A stretch of 64,000 nucleotides of DNA, from positions 3,038,001 to 3,102,000 of the forward strand of contig CAVUHL010000003.1 of the NCBI GenBank assembly GCA_963741305.1, given 5' to 3'. The notes beneath the pieces are model-generated. The model saw nothing but the letters and a program-made list of their open reading frames with translations. It did no database searches and was not told where the DNA came from. The translations under genes were made by a program, and so were the position numbers. This document shows, in pieces, positions 42,417 through 50,092 of the stretch (position 1 is its first letter; each line of letters starts with the position of its first letter). Source of the stretch: DATMER01 sp963741305 (GTDB lineage: Bacteria > Acidobacteriota > Thermoanaerobaculia > Multivoradales > UBA5704).

Positions 42417-43258
42417 GAGTCAACCAGGCCATGTACAGCGTCAGGAGGATGTGTCGCCTGCTGGGTGTCTCCGCCAGCGGGTACTACGTGTGGTCGCATC
42501 GGCCGCGGTCGCGGCGAGCCGAGAGTGACGAGGAGCTTCTCAAGCAGATCCGGTTGATCCATGAACGCTCCCGCGGGACCTATGGGTCACCGCGGATTCG
42601 CGCCGAGCTCGTGGCTTCGGGCATCCCAGTCGGCCGCAAGCGAGTGGCCCGCCTGATGCGCGAAGCGGGCTTGCAGGGAGCCAGCCGTCGCCGGTGGGCT
42701 ACTACCACGGTCAGCGACAAGAGGGTCCGACCAGCTCCGGACCTGGTGGAAAGAAACTTCTCGGCCGAGGGCCGGGATCGACTATGGGTAGCCGACATCA
42801 CCTACATCCCGACCTGGGCAGGCTTCCTGTACTTGGCAGTGGTGTTGGATGCCTGGAGCCGTCGGGTGGTGGGCTGGTCGATGGCGACGCATCTGCGCAC
42901 CGAACTGGTCCTGGAGGCTCTCAACATGGCCCTTGAGCAGCGCCGGCCCAAAGGGGTAATTCACCACTCCGACCAGGGTACGCAATACACCTCCATCGCC
43001 TTTGGACTACGCTGCCGCAAAGCTGGAGTGCGTCCGTCGATGGGCTCGGTGGGCGACTGCTTCGACAACGCCATGTGCGAGAGCTTCTTTGCGACGCTGG
43101 AGTGCGAGTTGCTCGATCGGCGGCGTTTCAAAAACCATGAGGAAGCGCGTAGGGCCATCTTCGAGTTCCTCGAGGGCTGGTACAACCTCCACCGCCGGCA
43201 CTCGTCGCTTGGCTATCTGAGCCCGGCCGAGTTCGAGAAGCAGAAGAAGGCTGCCTAG
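42413..43258 (+). CDS. IS3 transposase OrfB, DDE integrase core (copy 1)
   Basis: The 281-residue frame has HTH_21-like start (YGSPRIRAELVASGIPVGRKRVARLMREAGLQG) and the rve core: WVADITYIP (D), HHSDQGTQYTS (D) and MCESFFATLECELLDRR (E), ending WYNLHRRHSSLGYLSPAEFE. The GTG start overlaps the orfA stop. In IS3 elements the active enzyme is the OrfAB frameshift product. Confidence 0.93.
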   Translation: MRVNQAMYSVRRMCRLLGVSASGYYVWSHRPRSRRAESDEELLKQIRLIHERSRGTYGSPRIRAELVASGIPVGRKRVARLMREAGLQGASRRRWATTTVSDKRVRPAPDLVERNFSAEGRDRLWVADITYIPTWAGFLYLAVVLDAWSRRVVGWSMATHLRTELVLEALNMALEQRRPKGVIHHSDQGTQYTSIAFGLRCRKAGVRPSMGSVGDCFDNAMCESFFATLECELLDRRRFKNHEEARRAIFEFLEGWYNLHRRHSSLGYLSPAEFEKQKKAA

Positions 43259-43391
43259 CATGAAGCTAAGTCGAGGCGCGCTACGCGTTTCCGTAGGACC
43301 TTGGTGCTGGGGGGCTCTGCCCCCCAGGCCCCCCGAAGACAAGAGGAGAAGACCCGATTCCTAAACTGTCCACAAAACCGGGGCAGGTCCA

Positions 43392-44424
43392 CCGGATGAC
43401 TTGGGCGGCTGCCCGGATGACTTGGGCAGCTGCCCGGATGATTTGGGCGGCTGCCCGGATGATTTGGGCGGCTGCCCGGATGACTTGGGCAGCTGCCCAG
43501 ATGATTTGGGCAGGTGCCCGGATGACTTGGGCAGCTGCCCGGATGACTTGGGCAGCCGCCCGGATGACTTGGGCAGCTGCCCGGATGACTTGGGCAGCTG
43601 CCCGGATGATTTGGGCAGCTGCCCGGATGACTTGGGCGGCTGCCCGGATGATTTGGGCGGCTGCCCGGATGATTTGGGCAGCTACCCGGATGACTTGGGC
43701 AGCTGCCCGGATGACTTGGGCAGCTGCCCGGATGACTTGGGCAGCTGCCCGGATGACTTGGGCAGCTGCCCGGATGATTTGGGCGGCTGCCCGGATGACT
43801 TGGGCAGCTGCCCGGATGACTTGGGCGGCTGCCCGGATGACTTGGGCAGCTGCCCGGATGATTTGGGCGGCTGCCCGGATGATTTGGGCGGCTGCCCGGA
43901 TGACTTGGGCAGCTGCCCAGATGATTTGGGCAGGTGCCCGGATGACTTGGGCAGCTGCCCGGATGACTTGGGCAGCCGCCCGGATGACTTGGGCAGCTGC
44001 CCGGATGATTTGGGCAGCTACCCGGATGACTTGGGCAGCTGCCCGGATGACTTGGGCAGCTGCCCGGATGATTTGGGCGGCTGCACCGGATGACTTGGGC
44101 AGCTGCCCGGATGACTTGGGTAGCTGCCCGGATGATTTGGGCAGCTGCCCGGATGACTCGGGTAGCTGCCCGGATGATTTGGGCGGCTGCCCGGATGACT
44201 TGGGCAGCTGCCCGGATGATTTGGGCAGCTGCCCGGATGATTTGGGCAGCTGCCCGGATGATTTGGGCGGCTGCCCGGATGATTTGGGCGGCTGCCCGGA
44301 TGATTTGGGCAGGTGCCCGGATGACTTGGGCGGCTGCCCGGATGACTTGGGCAACTGCCCGGATGACTTGGGCGGCTGCCCGGATGACTTGGGTAGCTGC
44401 CCGGATGATTTGGGCAGCTGCCCG
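43392..44424. repeat. 21-bp tandem repeat array, block B (about 49 units)
   Basis: Same unit as block A. Units differ at a few fixed positions (C/T in GATGAY, A/G in GGGCRG, some CAGGTGCCC, CTACCC or CAGCCGCCC), which allows higher-order copies to be traced: 43392-43587 equals 43812-44007 exactly, an offset of 420 bp or 20 units. One unit near 44083 carries a single extra A (GGCTGCACCGG). The block ends at IS3 copy 2. Confidence 0.95.
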
Positions 44425-44478
44425 TGAAGTTGACCCGGTTTCGTGGACTCGTCATCCTTAGGGATAAGGAGTTCCATG

Positions 44479-44793
44479 ATGGCAAGAGGTAGACCCCCGT
44501 ATTCTTTCGAGTTCCGACGTCAGATGGTAGATTTGGTGCGGTCTGGCCGCACGCCGGAAGCCCTGTCTCGTGAGTATGAACCGTCAGCTGATTCGATCCG
44601 GGCTTGGGTACGGCAGAGTGATCCGGAGGAGGGTCATCGCGAAGAGGGTTTGACGAGTGTCGAGCGTGAGGAGCTGAGCCGTTTGCGGCGTGAGAACCGG
44701 CGCCTGCAAGAAGAGCGAGATATCTTGTCAAAAGCCGCGGCCTGGTTTGCTCGGGAGACCGGATCGATCCCACCAAGGTCTTCAGATTCGTGA
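44479..44793 (+). CDS. IS3 transposase OrfA (copy 2)
   Basis: The product is identical to that of copy 1 (42102-42416): helix-turn-helix plus coiled coil, 104 residues, with AAGGAG upstream of ATG 44479. Confidence 0.9.
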   Translation: MARGRPPYSFEFRRQMVDLVRSGRTPEALSREYEPSADSIRAWVRQSDPEEGHREEGLTSVEREELSRLRRENRRLQEERDILSKAAAWFARETGSIPPRSSDS

Positions 44794-45635
44794 GAGTCAA
44801 CCAGGCCATGTACAGCGTCAGGAGGATGTGTCGCCTGCTGGGTGTCTCCGCCAGCGGGTACTACGTGTGGTCGCATCGGCCGCGGTCGCGGCGAGCCGAG
44901 AGTGACGAGGAGCTTCTCAAGCAGATCCGGTTGATCCATGAACGCTCCCGCGGGACCTATGGGTCACCGCGGATTCGCGCCGAGCTCGTGGCTTCGGGCA
45001 TCCCAGTCGGCCGCAAGCGAGTGGCCCGCCTGATGCGCGAAGCGGGCTTGCAGGGAGCCAGCCGTCGCCGGTGGGCTACTACCACGGTCAGCGACAAGAG
45101 GGTCCGACCAGCTCCGGACCTGGTGGAAAGAAACTTCTCGGCCGAGGGCCGGGATCGACTATGGGTAGCCGACATCACCTACATCCCGACCTGGGCAGGC
45201 TTCCTGTACTTGGCAGTGGTGTTGGATGCCTGGAGCCGTCGGGTGGTGGGCTGGTCGATGGCGACGCATCTGCGCACCGAACTGGTCCTGGAGGCTCTCA
45301 ACATGGCCCTTGAGCAGCGCCGGCCCAAAGGGGTAATTCACCACTCCGACCAGGGTACGCAATACACCTCCATCGCCTTTGGACTACGCTGCCGCAAAGC
45401 TGGAGTGCGTCCGTCGATGGGCTCGGTGGGCGACTGCTTCGACAACGCCATGTGCGAGAGCTTCTTTGCGACGCTGGAGTGCGAGTTGCTCGATCGGCGG
45501 CGTTTCAAAAACCATGAGGAAGCGCGTAGGGCCATCTTCGAGTTCCTCGAGGGCTGGTACAACCTCCACCGCCGGCACTCGTCGCTTGGCTATCTGAGCC
45601 CGGCCGAGTTCGAGAAGCAGAAGAAGGCTGCCTAG
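44790..45635 (+). CDS. IS3 transposase OrfB (copy 2)
   Basis: The product is identical to that of copy 1 (42413-43258), with intact D, D and E motifs, GTG start overlapping orfA by four bases. Confidence 0.93.
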   Translation: MRVNQAMYSVRRMCRLLGVSASGYYVWSHRPRSRRAESDEELLKQIRLIHERSRGTYGSPRIRAELVASGIPVGRKRVARLMREAGLQGASRRRWATTTVSDKRVRPAPDLVERNFSAEGRDRLWVADITYIPTWAGFLYLAVVLDAWSRRVVGWSMATHLRTELVLEALNMALEQRRPKGVIHHSDQGTQYTSIAFGLRCRKAGVRPSMGSVGDCFDNAMCESFFATLECELLDRRRFKNHEEARRAIFEFLEGWYNLHRRHSSLGYLSPAEFEKQKKAA

Positions 45636-45768
45636 CATGAAGCTAAGTCGAGGCGCGCTACGCGTTTCCGTAGGACCTTGGTGCTGGGGGGCTCTGCCCC
45701 CCAGGCCCCCCGAAGACAAGAGGAGAAGACCCGATTCCTAAACTGTCCACAAAACCGGGGCAGGTCCA

Positions 45769-46080
45769 CCGGATGACTTGGGCGGCTGCCCGGATGACTT
45801 GGGCAGCTGCCCGGATGACTTGGGCAGCTGCCCGGATGATTTGGGCAGCTGCCCGGATGACTTGGGCGGCTGCCCGGATGACTTGGGCAGCTGCCCGGAT
45901 GACTTGGGCGGCTGCCCGGATGACGTGGGCAGCTGCCCGGATGACTTGGGCGGCTGCCCGGATGACTTGGGTAGCTGCCCGGATGACTCGGGCAGGTGCC
46001 CAGATGACTTGGGATGCTTCCCGAAAAATTCGGGAAGGTGCCCGGAAGATTCGGGAAGGTGCCCGGGAGGCCCGGGAAGC
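45769..46080. repeat. 21-bp tandem repeat array, block C, decaying at its right end
   Basis: About 12 regular units are followed from about 45995 by increasingly divergent ones (GGGATGCTTCCCGAAAAATT, GGGAAGGTGCCCGGAAGATT, GGGAGGCCCGGGAAGCTC). The stem-like GGG...CCC core is kept while the rest drifts, the expected decay at an array boundary. The array ends about 90 bp before the integrase remnant. Confidence 0.9.
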
Positions 46081-46169
46081 TCTACTCAACCCCAGGGATC
46101 AATGTCAGGGCCACTGTCCACAGGCGGCGGCGAGTTCTGGCCGGTCGGGTTTCGTCAAGCCGGCGACCA

Positions 46170-46244
46170 TCCACGACGATGATCTACACGCATGTGCTGA
46201 ACCGAGGAGGGCTCGGCATCCAGAGCCCGGCAGACACCCTCTGA
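46170..46244 (+). pseudogene. intI: C-terminal remnant of an integron integrase
   Basis: The frame reads STTMIYTHVLNRGGLGIQSPADTL then TGA. This matches the invariant end of IntI tyrosine recombinases: (V)STTMIYTHVLNRGG-x-G-(V/I)-x-SPAD-x-L, including the catalytic Tyr in MIYTHVL. Everything upstream of the conserved STT is missing and replaced by unrelated sequence and the repeat array. The remnant points toward the cassettes, so the integrase was transcribed in the same direction as the cassette genes, as in the less common 'reverse' integrons. Confidence 0.85.
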
Positions 46245-46692
46245 CGCCGGATGCTTATGCGTCGCGCTGCTGACGCATAAGTCGCCGTGCTTCCCTGCTC
46301 TATGAGAGGGAACTCTCGTTCCTGCAAGAAGATGGCTCGATCCGAGGCATCCTTATGCGGCCGTGTAAGCGCCCTGCCGGATTTGCTTATGGACACTCTT
46401 CCCCCTCGCTCACACCATCGATCATCTGTTGAATCCGTCACTTATGACTGCGAGCCTGCCCGTGAGTTGACGCATAAGCGTCTTTGCCTGCCCGGATGGG
46501 GAGGAGGCTTATACGACAACCTGCCTGTATTGACCTACCGGTGGCAGAGGCGTACCATCAAGCTAAAGCGCAGAAACCACGAGCATATCGACATGTCGCC
46601 ATCAGCCACTGGAGATAGCTAGTTGTCGGTAAGGCCGAAAGTCGGCGAATATTGAGTGAGCGGTTCGGCGACAGTAGGTACAAGGAGGCTTT
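46245..46692. other. Gene-free region after intI remnant (possible attI/cassette promoter region)
   Basis: No supported gene. It contains a perfect 10-bp inverted repeat CTTATGCGTC/GACGCATAAG (46254-46263, 46272-46281), a further CTTATGCGGC near 46351, and GACGCATAAGCGTC near 46469, so the CTTATGCG word recurs four times. A GTTGTCG near 46622 could be a recombination core. Its position between integrase and first cassette suggests attI and the cassette promoter, but no site can be fixed. Confidence 0.4.
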
Positions 46693-47481
46693 TTGAAGTC
46701 CGGCAAGCAGGACCAAAATAAGGCGCGCGAGCGAAGGCATATAGAGTGCCTCCGCAAGTGCTATGCGTCCTTTCCCGCGGGAATTATTACTCCTGGGGAG
46801 TCTCCTGACTTTACGGTCCGGACTGACACAGGTGCAATTGGTATCGAGCATCGCGAACTCTTCTTGGACGGAGCCCTGGGTCGCGGCTCCGAGCAAAGAG
46901 CCAAGGACGGCGAACGGGAGAAGGCGATCGTTAATGCGCGGCGCATATATGCCAGGAAACCCGAATTGCCTTGCGTGGAAGTTCTATTCTTCTGGAATGA
47001 AAACTACGCGTTGACCTCACGGAGACGAAAGGAGATCGAAGGCGAGCTTGCAACTTTTGTCGAGCAGAACCTGCCTGTTGAAAACTCATCTGTTAGTATT
47101 GAGCAAACAGGGTTGCGTGGCTCTCCTTTGCCTCTAGAGTTGGATAGGGTTCGAATAGCCCGATTCGAGTGCTCCGAGTGGAACTTCGTCCCCATTGGAT
47201 ATGTAGCAACGCTTGACCTCGGGTATCTGACGGGTGCCATCGCTGAGAAGGAACACAAAATCAAATCCTATCAAGGTGGCGTGGATCAGGTATGGCTCGC
47301 CCTGGTAATAGAGGGGTTTCGGGCTTCGTCCTTTCTTGAGGTCCCGGCTAACATCGGAACATCGGTCTTCGAGACATCCTTCGATAAGATCTTGCTACTT
47401 CGATTTTTTGAGGGAGAGGTGGTTGAACTCCACAGTCGCAAGATATATGACGCCGAACCAGCCGATCGAGCGGACGGCTGA
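46693..47481 (+). CDS. Cassette 1: hypothetical protein with possible PD-(D/E)XK-like motif (262 aa)
   Basis: TTG 46693 has AAGGAGG four bases upstream. The product contains GESPDFTVRTDTGAIGIEHREL, a P-D-F...G-I-E pattern seen at the start of several restriction-fold nucleases, then LPCVEVLFFWNENYAL and a helical stretch. A Lys/Gln partner residue cannot be placed, so nuclease function is tentative. The stop lies inside the attC at 47452-47512, as is common for cassette genes. It is the first cassette after the integrase remnant. Confidence 0.65.
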   Translation: MKSGKQDQNKARERRHIECLRKCYASFPAGIITPGESPDFTVRTDTGAIGIEHRELFLDGALGRGSEQRAKDGEREKAIVNARRIYARKPELPCVEVLFFWNENYALTSRRRKEIEGELATFVEQNLPVENSSVSIEQTGLRGSPLPLELDRVRIARFECSEWNFVPIGYVATLDLGYLTGAIAEKEHKIKSYQGGVDQVWLALVIEGFRASSFLEVPANIGTSVFETSFDKILLLRFFEGEVVELHSRKIYDAEPADRADG

Positions 47482-47512
47482 GGCCGCCGCTCATCGGGCA
47501 GTCCCGTTGGGC
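47452..47512 (+). other. attC site of cassette 1
   Basis: Bounded by GCCGAAC (RYYYAAC-like) and GTTGGGC (GTTRRRY). The arms GCCGATCGAGCGGACGGC and GCCGCCGCTCATCGGGC pair with extra unpaired bases on one side, the hallmark of folded attC sites. Length 61 bp. Confidence 0.75.
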
Positions 47513-47560
47513 GACGGAGATACCGGCTGGAGAACAGAGAAACCACAAAGGAGAAGACAC

Positions 47561-48151
47561 ATGCCCATTATTGGAGAGATCCGTTCATTTGGCTTCGGGA
47601 CTGGGGCAGCAGTGGACTCAGACTTTGAGTTCTACCAAAGAGTTCTGCGGCCTCAGGGATGGCTTGAGTGTGATGGGAAGTCGCTTCCGATACCTCAGTT
47701 CAAGCGCCTTTTTCTGGTGATTGGCCAGAATTGGGGAAGCGAAGATAGGCCCAACACATTCAAGTTGCCCGATCTGCGCGGCTTATTTATTCGAGGATGG
47801 AACCACGGCTCAGGAAGAGATCCTGATGCAGGTAGTCGGCTAGGCATTCATCCGGTTGATGCGCCAGGAGACTTCGGAGGCGCAACTGGAGATGCCGTTG
47901 GGAGCTATCAAGAAGATGCATTCCGCAGGCATTGGCATGAGCTTTCGTATAGACGCCATGGTCTGAAGAATGGGGAAGGTGAACTCAATCTAGAAAAGGG
48001 GGGCACCCCAGTTAAAACCGAGCCCGCCGGTGGAGACGAGACCCGCCCAAAGAATACATTCCTAATGTACTGCATCTGGACAGGCCGTCAGCTGCCACCT
48101 CAGGATCATGATCTGACGTTATTGGATCCTGATGTCGGCTTCGACGGCTAA
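47561..48151 (+). CDS. Cassette 2: phage tail-collar domain protein (196 aa)
   Basis: ATG 47561 follows AAGGAG by seven bases. GWLECDGKSLPIPQFKRLFLVIGQNWGSEDRPNTFKLPDLRGLFIRGW is the tail-collar pattern (W-xxCDG...Y/F..L...IG..WG....TF.LPDLRG.F.RG), here in a free-standing protein rather than a tail fibre. A second half (HWHELSYRRHG...NTFLMYCIWTG) matches the common ending of such proteins. Collar proteins form trimeric knobs that bind surfaces. As a cassette gene it may encode an adhesion or phage-mimic function. The attC that follows is split by IS110 copy 1. Confidence 0.8.
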   Translation: MPIIGEIRSFGFGTGAAVDSDFEFYQRVLRPQGWLECDGKSLPIPQFKRLFLVIGQNWGSEDRPNTFKLPDLRGLFIRGWNHGSGRDPDAGSRLGIHPVDAPGDFGGATGDAVGSYQEDAFRRHWHELSYRRHGLKNGEGELNLEKGGTPVKTEPAGGDETRPKNTFLMYCIWTGRQLPPQDHDLTLLDPDVGFDG

Positions 48152-48176
48152 CTGGCTCTGCACTCCTCGATGGTTC

Positions 48177-48212
48177 GCCCAACCTGGGCTTCCACCGGAC
48201 AGTCAACGCACT
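48177..48212 (+). other. attC of cassette 2, left half (split by IS110)
   Basis: GCCCAAC (48177-48183) followed by GGGCTTCCACCGGACAG and CAACGCAC. The bases 48183-48212 recur exactly at 49990-50019 on the other side of the IS. Confidence 0.75.
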
Positions 48213-48870
48213 TATGAGGCCCCCGGTGGTCAAGGCATAGAGGGTCCGTAGTAGCTGGGCGGGGGGCTCCAGCTCAATCAGGACCGCGAGTCGGATGAAG
48301 ATGCTCTCCTCTGCTTGGTTTCTCAATCGGCGCAGGGACTGCCTGCACCAAACACCTATCGAGGCTCAGCCGCCGCCTGGGCGGCGGTGTGAAGCCGTGG
48401 CTCCACGTCCTAGAAACGTTTCTGTGCCCTCATGCCGGCCCATTCAAAGTGCGGGCTCGCGGTCGATCGACCGTGTCCAGTTATGCGGCGGGCTCGGGGA
48501 AGGGGCAGAGCAGTCACCTTCTCTTTCTCGAGATCTTCTTGTATTCAAGACGCCGATCTTCGTCGCCGGGCCTGTGGAGCCTGTGGGCGGCGCCCGAAGG
48601 GCGTCCGTCCAAGGAGCTGTGGGAAGCGCGTCTCACGCGCTTTCCATAGATCCGGCAGGATCCATAGGCCATGGGAGGGGGATTCCGATCTCGGCATCTT
48701 GGCGAAAAGCTGAGCGAAAGAGGGTGTCCAATCCCTGGGGCAGGCTGCCAGGCTGTGTGCCGATGGACCTCGGTCGCGCTCTGAGGCGCACGGATCTGCC
48801 CGATCGAAAGGTCCTTGCTGGCTCGGCCCTTGAGGCTCCAGTTGGGCGGCGGGCTCACCCTCTTTCCTCC
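48213..48870 (-). ncRNA. Long noncoding end of IS110 copy 1, candidate bridge-RNA region
   Basis: The 658 bp between the left tip and the transposase stop are almost fully conserved in copy 2 although no supported gene covers them. In IS1111-group elements the bridge RNA that pairs with donor and target is encoded downstream of the recombinase, the side seen here. GC-rich inverted segments (for example around GCCGCCTGGGCGGCGG near 48371) are present. The exact RNA ends cannot be set from sequence alone. Confidence 0.35.
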
Positions 48871-49917
48871 TTAAACGTTGACAAAGCGTTGCATGTCGAA
48901 GGGCTTCTTGCGCAGCAGCATGTAATAGACGGCCCGTCCGAGCTTGGCCGCCAGTATGCTGAGAGCTTTGCCCTTGCCGTGTTTCTTCTCAATGCGGCTG
49001 AAGTACTTTCTGCCGGCCACGTTCCAACGCAAGAACAGGGCGGCGGCTTCGGAGAAGGCCCACTTGAGGTGGACGTTGCCGATCTTGCTGCCGGTCGACT
49101 TCGTGGTCTTGCCGGCGGACTCATGCCTGCCCTTGACAAGTCGGGAGTAGGACAGGAAGTCCTTTACGCTGGGAAAGCGTCCAAGGTCATCGATCTCGTA
49201 GAGCAGGGTCAGAGCCAAGATCTCCCCGATTCCAGGTATGGAGCGCAGCAACGAGAAGCCGTGCCCGTGATCCTTTCGGACCTCGTGGAGCAGGAAGAGC
49301 TCGAGGTCGCGGATGACCTCGTCGAAGGTTTCGATCAGGGCGACGTCGGCGGCCATGGACATCTGGACACTGCTGTCGTCGAAGTGCTCGATGATGGCTC
49401 CATGGTCCTTGGTCTTGTCGATCCTCTCCTCGAAGGCAGGGAGGTTGTACTGAGTGTTGGTGTTCTGGATGTGGGTGAGCAATTCGGCGCGCTTTCTGAC
49501 CAAGAAGGTCCGGCGCCGCATGAGGTCGCGGGTGGCTCGCTTGTCGCGGGGGTAGACGTAGGCGTAGGGGAGATTGCCGCCGCGCAGAAGCGAGGCGATC
49601 TTGTAGGAGTCGAGACGGTCGTTCTTGGACTTGCCGCCGTGAATCGCCTTCATGTCGAGGGCATGACCGAGGACGAATTCGATCCCCTCCTGGGCGCATA
49701 CGTCGGCGACCCAATACCAGCAGAAGACACACTCGACGGCGACGGCGAGGTCCTTGCGGCGGTAGGGTCGAAGGACTTGGAGGAGCTCGTCTCGGTCGCA
49801 GTCGATCTTCTTGTGAACCAGCGACTTGCCGGATTGATCAAGGATGCAGACGAACATGCTGCGCGCATGGAGGTCAATTCCGCAGTAGTGACGGTGCTGT
49901 TGGGTGTAGAATCTCAT
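48871..49917 (-). CDS. IS110-family transposase (copy 1)
   Basis: ATG 49917 follows AAGGAGG by five bases; 348 residues. The N-terminal DEDD domain begins HYCGIDLHARSMFVCILDQ, with VAVECVFCWYWVADVC and KSKNDRLDSYKIASLLRGG. The C-terminal Transposase_20 domain has SLLRSIPGIGEILALTLLYEIDDLGRFPSVKDFLSYSRLVKG, which carries the catalytic Ser region. The transposase points against the cassette genes. Intact, so potentially active and able to mobilise copy 2 in trans. Confidence 0.93.
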   Translation of the reverse strand: MRFYTQQHRHYCGIDLHARSMFVCILDQSGKSLVHKKIDCDRDELLQVLRPYRRKDLAVAVECVFCWYWVADVCAQEGIEFVLGHALDMKAIHGGKSKNDRLDSYKIASLLRGGNLPYAYVYPRDKRATRDLMRRRTFLVRKRAELLTHIQNTNTQYNLPAFEERIDKTKDHGAIIEHFDDSSVQMSMAADVALIETFDEVIRDLELFLLHEVRKDHGHGFSLLRSIPGIGEILALTLLYEIDDLGRFPSVKDFLSYSRLVKGRHESAGKTTKSTGSKIGNVHLKWAFSEAAALFLRWNVAGRKYFSRIEKKHGKGKALSILAAKLGRAVYYMLLRKKPFDMQRFVNV

Positions 49918-49989
49918 CGAGGCCTCCTTTCTTATCCTCAACGCCACGAGCCTACCGCAGGCTCGGAGGGAGGGGGCCTCAAACAGTAT

Positions 49990-50061
49990 CCTGGGCTTCC
50001 ACCGGACAGTCAACGCACTACTTGCGTCGTCTGCCGGTGAAGCCCGGCGCGTTAGTTAGGC
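49990..50061 (+). other. attC of cassette 2, right half
   Basis: After the repeated left arm (49990-50019) comes GCGTCGTCTGCCGGTGAAGCCC, which pairs with GGGCTTCCACCGGACAGTCA of the same arm with offset bases, then GTTAGGC (50055-50061). The right side alone therefore contains both arms of the attC stem, lacking only the GCCCAAC box. Confidence 0.75.
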
Positions 50062-50092
50062 GGCACTACGGCACAAACTGGTGATCACCCAA

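Larger units (their letters stand above)
42048..43391 (+). mobile_element. IS3-family element, copy 1 (1,344 bp)
   Basis: The left end TGAAGTTGACCCGG and the inverted right end TGGACCTGCCCCGG match at about 19 of 24 positions, continuing GTTT-Y-GTGGAC. A 3-bp duplication CCG flanks it within a repeat unit. It encodes orfA and orfB in the -1 arrangement. A GC-rich hairpin (GGGGGCTCTGCCCCCC) lies after orfB. Copy 2 has the same length and every part compared was identical. Confidence 0.93.
44425..45768 (+). mobile_element. IS3-family element, copy 2 (1,344 bp)
   Basis: Same length, ends, genes and noncoding tail as copy 1, inserted after the same base of the 21-bp unit with the same CCG duplication. 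The start-to-start spacing of the two copies is 2,377 bp. Confidence 0.93.
48211..49991 (-). mobile_element. IS110-family (IS1111-type) element, copy 1 (about 1,781 bp)
   Basis: The boundaries were set by comparison with copy 2: both begin CTTATGAGGC and end AACAGTATCC, give or take one or two shared bases. Subterminal inverted repeats TGAGGCCCCC (48215-48224) and GGGGGCCTCA (49972-49981) are set in from the tips, as in the IS1111 group. It holds one intact transposase gene and a long noncoding end downstream of it. It lies inside an attC and is flanked by a 30-bp direct repeat of attC sequence. Confidence 0.88.

Noticed and set aside
43281..44477. Long repetitive proteins (QVIRAAA, DDLGSCP, PKSSGQL types) in all frames across the array
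   Set aside because: The unit has no stop codon in any frame, so every frame is open by chance; starts lie in IS ends and no ribosome-binding site supports them.
41821..46080. CRISPR array
   Set aside because: The repeats are contiguous 21-bp units without unique spacers, and no cas genes are present.
48295..50040. Plus-strand 581-residue protein over the IS110 element (and its partner at 56448-57968)
   Set aside because: It is antisense to the IS110 transposase; open frames opposite high-GC genes are expected, and the copy 2 version is conserved only because the IS is.
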